A DNA stretch of 64,000 nucleotides, from assembly GCA_905221615.1 (NCBI GenBank), contig CAJNDT010005867.1, positions 419,924-483,923 on the forward strand. The letters run 5' to 3'. Shown one piece after another: positions 21,124 through 32,372 of the stretch. The notes under the pieces were generated by a model. It was not told where the DNA came from and ran no database searches. It saw nothing but the letters and a program-made list of their open reading frames with translations. The DNA is from Symbiodinium sp. CCMP2592 (taxonomy: Eukaryota > Sar > Dinophyceae > Suessiales > Symbiodiniaceae). A program made the translations under genes and the position numbers. Every line of letters begins with the position of its first letter. Positions within the stretch are counted from its first letter, which is position 1.

Positions 21124-21460
21124 GTCCTACATCGTGTACGAGTATGAGGCAGAGAAGTGAGTGTAGGCAAGACTGAAAAAGTTTCACCTCGGAACACACA
21201 GCAGCGAAAAGCGCAAAAGAAGGATGAGCGCTAACGCAGGAAGTTTGTGTGGAATGTTTCACTAGGACGAAGTACTTGTTACTGTACGAGTCAGGACAAG
21301 GACGGTCTGACACACCTCCTTAATTGGGGGACGGTCAAAAGGTGGGTTGCACGGAGTGTTTAACCCAAGGACTTGCAATGGCTAAGCCGATGCAGTCACG
21401 GGCGGAGGTATGCCCGACCGCGGACCGATCGAAGTACAGCACAAGGACTTCGAGGCAGGG
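21124..21460 (+). other. Copia-1 3' untranslated region
   Basis: No coding sequence. Purine-rich words (TTGGGGGACGGTC near 21325, GAGGCAGGG at 21452-21460) lie before the 3' LTR. The second abuts it and is the candidate polypurine tract for plus-strand priming. Confidence 0.6.
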
Positions 21461-21606
21461 TGTTGAATTCTGTACATAGGAACGCCCCACACCTTTGGTG
21501 AGCCCAGGCTACGGTAGAGTATTGTATAGCTGCATACTATGTGACCGACGCAGCGCCTTTGGTTCAAGAGTAAAAGCGTGACCGCTCAGGGTTTTACAGT
21601 TTAACT
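21461..21606 (+). repeat. 3' LTR of Copia-1
   Basis: 146 bp, starting TGTTGAATTC and ending TTTAACT, followed by AGCAG at 21607-21611. Differences from the 5' copy are one T/G change (GGTATAG against GGTAGAG) and GGCAGGG against GCTCAGGG. Confidence 0.93.
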
Positions 21607-21611
21607 AGCAG

Positions 21612-21797
21612 GCAGTTCTAAGGATGTGAGGAAGGAGAAAGAAAGGAAGAAAGAAAAGACGAAGACAAAGCGTCGCTCAGACGACAGCGACGAAGAGAAA
21701 AAGAAAGAGAAGAAGCTACAGACACGTCGATCGGACGACAGTGAAGAGACAGATAAGAAAAATAAAAAGAAAGATGATGAAAGCGATTTGGATTAAG
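21612..21797 (+). pseudogene. 3' ORF of element A, C-terminal part right of Copia-1
   Basis: After removing Copia-1 and one AGCAG copy, the frame 'ARAAA' continues as 'GSSKDVRKEKERKKEK', then two repeats of RRSDDSDEE/RRSDDSEET, ending in 'DDESDLD' and TAA at about 21795. This charged tail resembles the Lys/Asp/Ser-rich end of the 3' ORF of B. It proves that Copia-1 landed inside element A. Confidence 0.75.
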
Positions 21798-22250
21798 CGC
21801 GAAGGTGAAGATCCAGAAAATTCGATGAGGGTGCAAGGCCCAGCGGAAAATTCGATGAGGGCGAAGGCCCAAGAAGATTCACAAAGTGGAGCTCGTGCCA
21901 CTATACATCCAGCGTGTGATGTTTTACATTGCTGCTAGTTGAAACAGAAAGCTAGCATGCGAAAAGAATTGCAAGCAGAAAAGAAGATTCTTCCATCAAG
22001 ATGCGGGAGTTTTTGGTGATGCTGTACAACAGCGACTGCTATGCGACACACGTGAAAACACGTCAAGTCCCCGCGAGCACTACGACAGCTGACAGGCTGA
22101 TAGGGGTAGAAGGCCCGAAAGTCTTCGCCAATGGCAGCAGCGACTACCGCCGTGGCAAAAGAGTGAGAGCGCCTGTTTTCGCTAGTTTGCAAGGGACTGT
22201 TGTGAAACCACAACGGTTACACTGTTACATTTTTCCGTACAGGACTTGAA
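21798..22250 (+). other. Tail of element A, 3' LTR not found
   Basis: Begins with a tandem pair AAAATTCGATGAGGGTGCAAGGCCC / AAAATTCGATGAGGGCGAAGGCCC-like units, comparable to GTGAGGGCGGAAA repeats behind the 3' ORF of B. I cannot find either a C-type (TGTTGAATG) or B-type (TAACAGATAG) LTR. The stretch ends with a pyrimidine-rich ACATTTTTCCGTACAG that resembles a splice acceptor at about 22246. Confidence 0.4.
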
Positions 22251-24700
22251 GTCAACGACTTCCACGACAAGCAGGGCAGGCGCAGACACCCTTCCCTTCG
22301 AGCCTACGATCACCTTGCCACGCTGGCGACCGAACACGCACAGCGCAAGCATGATGCCACTTACGGCCCCTTTCAAGGTGCTGTGCAGGACCCGTCCTTG
22401 GCTCAGAAATCTGGAGGAGCTTTTGCGCTGGACTTGCGCACCATGGACTAGTCAGATTGATGATGCCGGTGGCCCCGACACAGGGAGCCAGCGTCGCCTT
22501 CTTGGGTCATATCATTGCTGCGAGCGCGCTTCTCGCTGTGGTTTCTGCGACAACTTAGATCGACGGCTCCCCAGCAGGATGCCGGTCCGAGCCGAGCCCG
22601 GTCCCAAGTCCGGGCCTCGTTTCAACATTACCTATCACCGTCCCGCCTGCCAGGCGGCGAGGGGTGCGAGGGTTGCTGGATACCTTGCCTGCTATCACAC
22701 ACCTGTCCGAAGCCACGAGGTAGGCGATCTTATTTTTGTTCACCGTGCATCGTTGCAGCCTCAACACGCTGTACTTGCTATGCAGCTCTTACCACTCAGG
22801 AATTTTTGGAAATCGTCATCTATCTGTACCACCTTCTCGCAACACCGACCTTCTCGCAACACCGGCTCTTATTGGCAGGTGCTTACGGTTTCACGCTGCT
22901 GCTCAGACTGCTCATGCTGGACTCTGTGCCTGCCCACAGCTCGGCCCCCCGCGGGAGCCGGAAAATCCTGAGCTACGTCTCAGCACCTCTGTGAGCCTGG
23001 CCATTGCCACTGCGTTGCAATACCAAGGATACATCCTCACGGAGCTTGCCAGACCTCCCCGACCCTGGGACATCGGGTCACTTTTACCCTGCTAGGACCA
23101 GAGCACATGTCACACTCGCGCCTGCTTCTAGTAGCAGATGATCCACTGCCAGATTTTCTCGAAGAGGAGGTCAATGATACAGCGTCAGCGAGTGCCTGCG
23201 GCCACCTTCGGGTGAGCCGAGTACCATTACGCCGGCGACAGCCACTGCAACCCCTGAGGAGAGAACGGAGGACCAGGAAGCGGGGACGCCACAGCCGATG
23301 AATCCAGTTCCGGGTAAGGCCAATCAGAAGTCTTTTGCTGTGCTTTTGTGCGCCGCTGTCCGTGTTTTTCAGGGAGCACCTCCTTCAAGGCCACGCTAGC
23401 TGCCGGGCCTCATGGACATCAGGAAGCGTCCAAGGGCGAAAATGCGGTACGTCTGCCCCTAGTGCATGCCTTAGCCTTACGCAGCAGCAGCAAAGCCACC
23501 GGTCAGTTCAGCATGAGGTACCATCTCCGGCCCCGTGGCATAGCCTTTCAAGCCCAAGGAAAAGTCTAGGCCCCTCTCCTCACAGACCATGGCAGCACAA
23601 GTTCGGCGAAGACCATCAAGCCGTGTCTCCAACCGCGGCAGCGAAACCTCATTCAAAGGTTGTCTCTGAGCGCCCAGGTCTGCCTGTCACTTGGCCGGCC
23701 CCTAGTGGGAGCCGTCTCCGCAAGCCAGCCGGTGTGGATCTCAAGGCTCGCCGTTCTCCCCTGAAGCTGAGACATCGGACTCGGCAAGAATTGATCGTCA
23801 GGCACCGGATGGACGTCGACGCCTATGCCACCTCCGCAGGACGCAGACCCTCCGAAAGGACCGCCGCCACCTAGGCCTGTGTGTCAGGACCCCGCCGCGG
23901 GCCCAGCGCCCAGGACTCCGCTATCGCATGTCATGCGGTATGCCACAGCTTACATGTTTCCAGCCTCGGAACACAATGGACCATAGGCTCAGGCCTGCTG
24001 CTGCGAGTAGCCCTGCCAGATGTTGTCTTGTTCAACGCTTTGAAAGGGGCGTCTTTCCGACGTATGACAGTGCCTCTCTTCCTGCTCAGCGGATACAAAA
24101 TCTGCCTGCGTTGCATCAGCACAGCATTGCCTCTAAGCACATGGAGCGTGCCTGGGCGCCAATCCGATTGGGACCCTTCTCTTTTCAGGTCTGTCCGTCA
24201 CTCGGCCGGCCCCTGGCGGGTGCCGTTTCTCTTCACACGGCCAAACGGCCCCTTCTTGGGAGCCCTGCATCATGCCTGGTTACAGCACCCCGAGCTTCTC
24301 TGGACGACGAGTGCGGATGAGTGCTGGCGCTGAATTTCCCTGGCCACCATGCAGCTCGCTCTTAGCGGATCCATCTCTTATGCCTTTTGCCCCCTTCTTG
24401 GCTCTGAGATCTGTGCGATCATACATCCCCCGAACAGGACCCTGACTCAGATCCCCACGTCAAGGCGGAAGCTGCAAAGTCCGACTCTGAGTAAGCCCTA
24501 CAACAAAAGGATTTGGCATTGCCTGGATACGCACGGGGATAGAGGTCATACTTGCAATGACTGCCGACCCCCGGCTAGACATGCGGCTAAAGGGGCAGGC
24601 AGAGGCAAGGATAGAAAAGGACCCTAATCCGTCCGTGGATAGAACCAGAACACAAGGATAGAAGGAAAAGTGCGGCGAGTGCATTGCAACAGTCTTGCTA
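22251..24700 (+). pseudogene. Decayed, Pro/Ser/Thr-rich coding-like sequence, unassigned
   Basis: Pieces that read like protein appear in changing frames. One is 'NDFHDKQGRRRHPSLRAYDHL' (22255-22450, before a TAG). Another, near 23210-23400, is a Thr/Pro/Glu-rich stretch followed by 'KANQKSFAVLLCAAVRVF'. Pro-rich segments occur near 23820-23960, then 'SVTRPAPGGCRFSSHGQ' near 24200. No domain is recognisable, and no LTR, knuckle or RT motif is seen. It could be exons of a host gene separated by introns or an old transposon N-terminal region; repeated frame changes favour decay. Confidence 0.3.
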
Positions 24701-24943
24701 GTGTGTTGCTCTGGCTAGTTCCGGCAGCCAGAAAGAAGAGAGAGACAGGCTAGGTGTTCCCAGGAGACCGAAAACCTTTTTTGGGGTGGTCGGGGGGGGG
24801 GCGGCTCCGGGTCTCGTGGGTGGTGCCTCCCTCTTTCCCAACTCTCTGGCTAGTGGAGGGGGGCCTGCATCATCTCCACGGTTGGCTAGAGCGTTCAATT
24901 TCAAGAGTCACATCGTTGCTAGCCGACCGGGCTAGGCCACGAC

Positions 24944-25541
24944 ATGGCCTCCGCTCCTGATCCTGCGGAGTTGGCTAAAGGTTCCACAGATTTCCGCTAT
25001 CTTTTGACCCAGGACCGGGTCCCGGATAGCTCTCAAGCTACCTTGTTCAAGGCCGGGATTTTCGGCTAGTTTCAAGGACGAAGCCGACCTGAAGTCGGTG
25101 CTAGTCAAGGACTTCTCAATTCAGCCGGAGGGCACACTCGCGAACAGGGCGCTAGCGGCTGCTTTCGTGGTGGCCTGGCGAGCGGCCCAGCCTCGAACCC
25201 GCGAGCAAGCGGATAGAGAAGCGGCTAGCGAAGTCCGGGAATGGGCCAAGCCTATTCCTCAGACGGAGTACATGGCTATGCGCCAGTCCTTCGCACAGAA
25301 ATTTGGCGAGCCCGAGGATAAGCATGTTCCGGCTAAGGAATACATTGAGCGAAAGCTTCACGAGCTGGAGACGGGCGAGTTCAGGGCGGAGCCCCTGAAC
25401 GAGGTGCTATCCAGAGACGAGATAGATCCAGATGTGCGAGTTCCCCAGTGGGATAGCAAAGGCACCGCCCTCGTGCTCAAGAAGGCTACCTCGAAAGGGG
25501 CTATGCCATCTGGCCCGGAACAGCTGCGACTCCGGCTAACG
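24944..25541 (+). pseudogene. Gag-like N-terminal part of a methyltransferase-like/RT element (same family as 58.06-62.34 kb)
   Basis: ATG at 24944 opens 'MASAPDPAELAKGSTDFRYLL'. An extra G in TTCGGCTAGT near 25069 shifts the frame to a TAG; the protein then continues from about 25071 as 'ASFKDEADLKSVLVKDFSI' to 'MPSGPEQLRLRLT'. Helical, charged sequence without knuckle or catalytic motif. It ends at 25541 followed by GTGTTTCAAG, compatible with a splice donor, and the phase-0 continuation would be at 58063. It shares the GGCTA/GATAG-rich codon style of the 58-62 kb element. Assignment to that family rests on composition, orientation and junction phase, so it is an inference. Confidence 0.55.
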
Positions 25542-25619
25542 GTGTTTCAAGCATTCCCAGGGGAAATGAGAAGGGTTTCGTTTTACATGTTTTTAATTGC
25601 ATGAAGAATTTTCTTTGAT

Positions 25620-26538
25620 TGTTTTCGTGTGCATGGCGTGAACTTTGTGGAAGTCCATCCTCTTGGCCCGAAATGGGAGACAAACGAGCTGTTTCTCGAC
25701 ACCAATCCGGACCGTGGATTCCCATTACCACGTCACGTAGTAGACACAGCCTTCACAAGGCGATTGGGCATCGCAGAGATGCCCATACACTTGGTACCAG
25801 TGGTATCCCTGACTCCAAACGCGGGTCAAGCGTGGATTGTTCGTCTGCTAGCAGCTGGCAGACCACTCGTCATCAAGATCTTCCGCACACGGCTGGAGGC
25901 TCCGCTTGCCTCTTTCATCATACGTACTCTTCGCAAGTCAGCTGAGCAGTGCGACATTAACATCTACACGACACCAACAGTGTGCCAACGGAGGGCCCAC
26001 GGGACCTTACGGTATGGGCTCATCGTTCCCAGCTCTTGCAGTACGTTGCGGACAAGGTGGCCGCCACCATCAACGAGCTCCTGCCGAACAGCGATTCCGC
26101 CTCGGGACGACCTGGCCTTCTCGAACAGATTCAACGTCTTCAACAGGAGAATGACGAACTACGCCTCCATGCCGGGACTGGGGCGGACGCCCTCCCCCAT
26201 CCACTCGCTGCGCCAAATCCCCCACCGGATGATGCAACACGGCTTCGTGAGTCCTTCGCCGCCGTTGAGAAGTTGGATCGACGAGCAGTTCTTCAAACCA
26301 ACTCTCCGAAGTCGGCATCCGCCTCAGACGTGAAGAAATGGCTCGACAATCTACTGAAGCTACATCGCGAATCCTACACACCAAAGTTGGCCGACCTCCA
26401 GTCGACTGGGGCCTATCGGTCGGTCTCGCCTCAAAGCTGACCGAGGCGAATCAACAAAAGGTGCTGACCGTGACGGCCGTGCTCGCTTCCTTTAAACCTG
26501 CAGCGTCACCATCATCTCCGGTTGCTGCCACATCCTGA
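25620..26538 (+). pseudogene. Unknown ORF a, one frameshift
   Basis: 'VNFVEVHPLGPKWETNELFLD' runs from about 25638 to 'CDINIYTTPT' (25978), then shifts frame at about 25980 into 'PTEGPRDLTVWAHRSQLLQYV'. There follows a leucine-rich helix ('LEQIQRLQQENDELRLHAG'), a Pro-rich spacer and 'SDVKKWLDNLLKLHRESYTP', ending near 26438. A further frame carries 'LTEANQQKVLTVTAVLASF' to a TGA at 26538. No known domain is recognised. It lies just upstream of, and may belong with, ORF b. Confidence 0.4.
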
Positions 26539-26885
26539 TCCGTGTCCCTTCCTACTGGATCCCATGGTCTCACCGTGTAGTCGGTGGACGGTTTGAGCGA
26601 TCGGACATCTCGTTCTGGGGAACACCACGTGCCTGTTCGATGCTTTTCTGCAGTTGCTCGCACATGTGCGGTGCTGGAGCCTTTGGGTTTAGTTTTGGGT
26701 TCATAGGACAGCCCGCAGCCGTTTCTTTTCCCAGTTGGCTCTTATCGCAACACTCCATGCCGACCAACCTCGCTACTCTGCCTTGTGGCTTGTCCATCAG
26801 CTCCTGAGCAGCTTACCTGGATGGCACACTGGGTCCCACCTCGGATCCCCCTACCCGACAGCCTACAGTTCATCCTGATGATGTC
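26539..26885. other. Spacer between ORF a and ORF b
   Basis: No convincing coding sequence in any frame and no repeat recognised. It could be an intron or an untranslated spacer. Confidence 0.4.
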
Positions 26886-27282
26886 ATGATCCGTGACCGC
26901 CTGGCTGAACTCATTTTCAGACATATTGTCCCCGAGACGCTACTGGACCTCCCCACCTCCGCGGAGTACAGAGAATGGGTCACCGCCGCCCAGGAGTCAC
27001 GTCGTCTTCGAGCCGTGTCATCACTGTCGAGCGCAGCCGCGGCGTCGTCGGTTTCGAATGCCTTCTCGTGCACCTTCACGGAGCTTCCCATCAACCTTTG
27101 GTTGTCCACCTTTTTGCTACTCCGCGGGTGGCTGGTACCTTTCTCATCGGCTACACCGCGGCCTCACGTGTACTACCTCATGACTGAGATCATGGCCGAC
27201 GCGGCCAACATGTTCTCGTATCATGGCCTTTTTGAGATAATTTTGGACCTGGAAGTGACCGTACAGCTCCTGCAAGTGAATC
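26886..27282 (+). pseudogene. Unknown ORF b, left half, interrupted by element B
   Basis: ATG at about 26886 begins 'MIRDRLAELIFRHIVPETLL', followed by an Ala/Ser-rich stretch, a hydrophobic segment ('LPINLWLSTFLLLRGWLVPF') and 'NMFSYHGLFEIILDLEVTVQ'. The last codons before the LTR read LLQVN, in the GAATC target site. Across the insertion the frame continues at 36776. Function unknown. I see no similarity to the retroelement proteins nearby, so it may be a host gene or part of an unrecognised element. Confidence 0.5.
27278..27282. repeat. Target-site duplication of element B (GAATC), left copy
   Basis: GAATC before the 5' LTR; second copy at 36771-36775 directly after the 3' LTR. Confidence 0.88.
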
Positions 27283-27456
27283 TAACAGATAGTTCAATTT
27301 TCCCTCATGTACAGTTACATACAGGAATCCAGTGTTTCACCGAAGGTCAAACCTAGGCTCAAGCGCAGCCCAACAGCGGAGCTCAGAGTGAGAAAAGAAT
27401 CCAGAGCTCGCGCCGTGATTACAAGAAGTATACTGGTATAAGGGTTTAAACTTGCA
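27283..27456 (+). repeat. 5' LTR of element B
   Basis: Starts TAACAGATAG (TA instead of TG in both copies) and ends GTTTAAACTTGCA. Differences from the 3' LTR are GCGCAG against GCACAA and TTGCA against TTTCA. Confidence 0.9.
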
Positions 27457-27468
27457 TGGTAGCGGATC
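27457..27468 (+). promoter_or_regulatory. Primer-binding site of element B
   Basis: TGGTAGCGGATC directly follows the LTR. The first ten bases equal the primer sites of A, C and Copia-1. Confidence 0.85.
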
Positions 27469-27695
27469 TGTTGGCAAAGGTCAGCAGCTGATCAAGCAAA
27501 GATCCAGGGAAGCCAGCCAAGAGCTGGAAAAGTGAAAAGAGTGAAGCAGGAAGTTAAGGTTAATTCCGAGAGCATCCTGCCGGAGAAGAGCGAGGAGTTA
27601 CGGCTAAGCCAAGAGCACCTTGCATCGTCGAAGAAAAGGGTGGAAGTGAAAGACCTTGAGCCAGTTACACACAGACCTGCCAAAGTGTTGGAAAG

Positions 27696-28907
27696 ATGGA
27701 ACAACAAGGACAGCAAGCTCAGCAGCCTCAGCAGCCCCTGAACCCTCAACAAGGGCAGCAACAGAGGTTTGAGTTACTGATGACCAATTTAGGTCAAGCT
27801 ACAGAAGCTATGGCAAGAGTTGCACAGGGCACTGCAGCCCAACAAGCACAATTGACCACAGCAATGAATGAACTGGTGAAAGCCCAAGCATCACCAAAAG
27901 CAGCCCCTTCGGGGAGTCAGCCAGCCTCAGTAAGCTTTGATACTGGAGGTAAGATTCTCAAGCCACCAGAAGCGTTCAATCCAGCAACACTTGAAGAAGA
28001 AGTGTCGCAATGGAGCGACTGGTCGTTTACGTCCAAGAACTTCTTAGCGTTTATGGACCAAGAATTCCTGAAGGACTTGAAAGCAGCGGAAGAAGAGAAG
28101 GATGTGATAAGCTCAGAAGTGACTAATTCATTCTTTGACAGTGATTCAGGAAGAGTGAACAGAGGAACAAAGCTTTACTCAGTGTTAAGCAGTTACCTGA
28201 AGAACAGACCTCTGAAAGTGTTGAGAAGTGTAAGCGGGATGAATGGATTTGAAGTGTGGAGAAAGTTGACGGCCGAATTAGAGCCGACGTCCCGTTCAAG
28301 GAGTCTAGCAATTGGTTGGATTCCCGGCCATGAGCAAAGGAGCATCGCTGATGGATTACGTCTTGACGTATGAGAAGCTCACAGCAGAGTACGAAAAACT
28401 CTCAGGACAGAAGTACGATGACAACTTGAAGATCGGTACACTGCTGAAAGGAATTCCACAGCACCTCAAGCAGCACGTGATGGTCGGTATCACTGATAAG
28501 ACCACATATGAACAGTTGAGAGCAAAGTTGCTGCAATATGAAAGAAGCAATCAGACATGGTCAGCTGAAAATATCTTAGGATCGCTGAGTGTTCAAGACC
28601 CAAGGTCACACTCGAGCAACAAGGCTTACCAAGGACCGATTCCGATGGAACTTGATAGATTGCATTTGAGAAAAGGTAAAGGAGATGGAAAAGGAAAAGG
28701 TGACAAAGGAAAAGGAGGAAAAGGCAAAGGAGACAAAGGAAAAGGATACGGAAGAGGAAAAGGTGGCAGAGGAAAAGCAAAAGGAAAAGGAAAAAGCTAT
28801 GGCAAAGGAAAAGGATTTGGAAAGAAAGGATTCGGAAAGAGTATCAGGCAGGCTGAAGGAAAAGGCTACGAGAACACGAAAGGAAAAGGTGGACAAAACG
28901 GACCTGT
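27696..28907 (+). pseudogene. gag of element B, frameshifted
   Basis: ATG at 27696 starts a Gln-rich segment ('MEQQGQQAQQPQQPLNPQQG'), then capsid-like helices ending in 'GFEVWRKLTAELEPTSRSRS'. An extra T in GCAATTGGTTGG near 28309 shifts the frame; the protein continues as 'AMSKGASLMDYVLTYEKLTA' and 'LLQYERSNQTWSAENILGS'. A strong Lys-Gly repeat (28670-28900) follows. The zinc knuckle is disrupted: near 28908 the expected Cys-x2-Cys-x4-His core is spread over two frames. Structural capsid and RNA-binding protein in origin; inactive here. Confidence 0.8.
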
Positions 28908-30074
28908 ATGTTTTTCTCTTCGGAGTGTTGGTCGGCACCAAAGGGAAAAGGAAAAGGTGGAAAAGGAAAAGTTCGGAACGTCCAAGAGACAGGAGAGGAA
29001 GAATGGTATGAAGAGCAACCAAGTTCTTCTACACAGCCACAAGCAAGAGCACCGCAAGGAGCTAAAGGAAACGAGCAAGTGCGTAGGTTGGTGACAACGC
29101 CTATGCCAGTGATTGAAGAGATCCTCGAAGAGGATGAAGACTACATTGATCTTGTAGGAATGTTTGAAGAGATGGTGATGGACTATGCTGCAAGAGCAGT
29201 AAAAGTCAACACAGTGGTGCTATGGTCAAGCATGACAGATGAAAGTGATGAAGAGGACTATGAAAGAGATGAACTTCACAAGTGGTATGAAGATCTGTAT
29301 GTGGATGAGGAGAATGCAAGGCATGCAGAAGAGCGAGAGAGACTTTTCGGAAGTGTTGAAGAGTCAGAGACAGAAGTTCGATTAGATCAAGAGCCAGAAG
29401 AGAGATCAAGCCAAAGGCATTATGTGAGAACCGTTAACTCAAGCTACTCAGAACTCGTTGAAGTAGTCCTGGACAGTGGCGCTGATTGTCATGTACTTCC
29501 GCTATGCTACTACAGTGAAGACTTAGGAACAGTTGAGTTCCCAGCTTTGAGAATGGTTATCCAAGATGCCCAAGGCAACAGGATAAGAACGACAGAGACA
29601 AGAGCAAACATCACATTTGAGTTTCAAAGAACAGATGGAAGAGTGATAAAGGTGAGAGATTCAGCTGTGTTCGGAGATGTAACACAACCACTATTTGCAG
29701 TAGGCAAGTTGTGGAAAGTCGGATGGGGACTTGATCCTCTAGACCAGTTCAATGCTTATCTGAAGAAAGGATCTGCAAGAGTACGAGTGAGGTTTGCAAG
29801 AAACTCAACAGTGACAGACCTCAAGATTTACAGAGCTCAAGTGAAGGTTGAAAATGATGAACCACAAGTGAGGAAGCTCACACTGATCAAACAGATGGAA
29901 GAAGACTTCGAGCAGATGAAGTATCATGAAGGATGGTTTTTCATGTCAGATGGGAAGCCAGCAAGGATAGATTGGGACAAGTACACGACATATGATCCCA
30001 CGAATGACGACGTGAAAGCATTCAAGTACAGAACTACTTTGGTGTCGAGGTACGATGGCGAGAACATCGTATAG
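28908..30074 (+). pseudogene. Protease region of element B
   Basis: A 388-codon frame: a basic remnant of the nucleocapsid ('APKGKGKGGKGKVRNVQE'), an acidic spacer, then the retropepsin VVLDSGADCHVLPLCYY (near 29465-29515) and 'FAVGKLWKVGWGLDP'. The frame ends at TAG 30072-30074 where element A keeps coding (GEEIVWEELLEF), so the stop is a mutation. The protease core itself looks intact. Confidence 0.8.
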
Positions 30075-32372
30075 AACGAACTGCTGCGCTGAAAAGTGGG
30101 AAGACAGAGAAGAGATTGTGATAGATGCGGTTGAAGAGAACTCGGTGATTATCACGATCTTAGAGAGAAAGTCTTCAGGACTTGAAGAGTACGGTGAATA
30201 TGAACGAACAGTCCCGAAGAAGAAGAAGAAAGAACAAGAGAAGGAAGTGGAAGCAGCAGACGTGGAGATGGCGGTTCACAAAGAAAAGAGTGATACAAAG
30301 AAGACGAACAAGTTGAAAAGGAAGCAGCAGAAGCGATGGAGAACCTGTTTCCTAGTGAACCACCTGCAGAAGAAGAGATGAAAGAGTGGAAGAAAATTGA
30401 AGATCAGCTACCAAGTTTGGGAGAAAAGATGGAAGAAGCAATGGTAGTAGCAGGAGTTGAGCTTACACCAGAGAGTACGCTCAAGCAACTCAGAACAGCA
30501 TGTGAATTTCTGAAGGTAGGAAAGACAGGAAGCAAGGCTCAGTTGTGGCAACGGCTGAAGCAAGCAGTGTCAGCAAACAAGATGAAAGAGTTGGTTGAAA
30601 TCTCCAAAGGATTAGAATTGGAATTCATGAGAGAACCGAAAGGAGAGAAGAGACCAGAGATGCCAACTGAAGAAGAGAGAAGAAAACATGAATTGACACA
30701 CCTACCGAAAGCTGATTGGTGTGAAAGCTGTCAAGCAACAAGGTCAAGAGAAGACAACTTCGATGTATCAGAGAAGAAGAATGGCGCATCGCTAGTTTGA
30801 ATGGATTTCAAATTCACTGGAACTCGAGACGAAGAGAACACAAAGGACAACAAAGATGCATTGACAATCGGACTTGTGATGGTTGATGAAGCAACAAAGT
30901 TCGTTCATGTGATTCCTGTAGCAACAAAGGAAGCAACGGCATATGTTGTTGAAGAAGTTTGCAGAGTGCTTATGCTGTTGAATTCGAAGGTCATTTTGAG
31001 AACCGACACAGAGCCAGCGATGATATCGCTGAGGAAGAAGGTGCAAGGAATAAGGAAGATGAAGAATTTTGATACGGAGATACAAGATGTAGCACCAGAC
31101 GAGCATCAAGGATTGCAAGTTGAAAGATGGGTTCAAACAGTTCGGAACTTGTCTAAGACACTAGTGTACGGCGTTGAATTGCAAGCGAAAGTGAAGATTA
31201 CGTCGGAAAGTACACTATATCCATGGTCAGCTAGACATGCAGCATTCCTGCTGAATAGGTTTGTTGCAAGAAAAGGATCAACACCTTTTGAAGTGCTATT
31301 CGACAGAGAGTACAAAGGAACAATAGCACCATGGGGAAGTGTCGTTTTAGCAAAGCCGGTTCCAAAAGTCAAAGAGAAGGGTGAAGCATGGAGAAAAGGA
31401 ATCTTCGTTGGAAAGGATTCAGTGAGCAACTTGAATTTGGTTAGCACAAGACAAGGAATCATCAAGTGTAGAACGATGAGACAGTGCACACCGTTGTACG
31501 ATGTTGAAGTGCTAGCAGAAGCTACAGGAACACTGTGGAACTACATACAGGATACGTTGGTAGGAAGGAAATCCACGAAGAGATTGCCACCACACAGTGG
31601 AATCGAAATGGCAATTGGCGACAAGCCAGAAATTGTTCCAAGGAAAGAGAGAAGCCAAGAGCAGGAAGATGAATTGAAGGATTATAGTCCAAGCCAAGAA
31701 GCGGCATCAGATTCGCCAAGTGAGACTGAACAAGACATGGATGAAGATCCAGGCGAAGGACATGTTGGATCACCAAGCAGTAGTTCAAGCAGTCGAGGAA
31801 AAGGAGTTACAAGGAGAAGAAGCGAGAGAAGTGATGAATCTGACGAGTTGATTACAGGAGAGAATCCTCCGCCAGCATCGCCCAAGAGGAACCTGGAAAA
31901 GGGCGAGCAACCCGAGGCGGTTAGGCCAAGAATTGATGAAGGAACGACGGAAGTTGAAGAGAGACCAGAGAAGTTTATTGCCGTCGGAGAAGCATCAAGC
32001 ACAGTAAGAAGAGTGATTGAAGTGAGAAGTGTGAAGAAGATAGAACCATTCCTGAGAAAGGAACTTCCACAATATCATGATGATGAAGAAGTGGAGTTGG
32101 AAGAGTTTGAAGAAGTGGAAGCTGAGTTTGAAGAAGAAGAATGGCAAGAATCAGATGGTGAAGAAGAGATACCAGAAGACATGCCAACATGGTCAAATGA
32201 CTTTGAAAACGGACCACCAAAGTTAGCTGATGAAGAAATGGAGAAGGTTGAAGGTGTGTCCAAGAAGCATGAGTTGGAAAGATTGGAGAAAATGAAAGTG
32301 CTGAACAAGTTGCCAAAAGGAGCAGACATCTCAAAGTACAAGTCTCTATCGACGAAGATAGTGTATGACTAG
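30075..32372 (+). pseudogene. Integrase of element B, with premature stops
   Basis: The zinc region 'ELTHLPKADWCESC' lies near 30690-30730. A TGA at 30798-30800 (Ser in element A, ASLVSMDFK) interrupts the core start. The core then continues with MDFKFTGTRDEEN, 'LTIGLVMVDEATKFVHVIPV', RTDTEPAM and 'GLQVERWVQTVRNLSK'. A Ser/Glu-rich linker follows (31590-32250). The frame ends at TAG 32370-32372, where element A has Trp in VYDWRH. Two point stops therefore separate an otherwise well preserved integrase and RT. Confidence 0.8.

Larger units (their letters stand above)
10234..21606 (+). mobile_element. Copia-1: complete, recent 11.37-kb copia-like retrotransposon
   Basis: Two LTRs of 145 and 146 bp, a primer-binding site, a 5-bp target duplication, and three coding blocks. 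These are a coiled-coil/zinc-knuckle ORF in front of gag (10751-13245), an uninterrupted 2,360-residue Gag-Pol (13235-20317), and a Cys-rich ORF behind pol (to 21123). The domain order protease, integrase, RT, RNase H identifies the copia superfamily. The LTRs differ at about three positions, so insertion was recent. It sits inside the 3' ORF of element A. It is large for copia because of the two extra ORFs. Confidence 0.93.
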
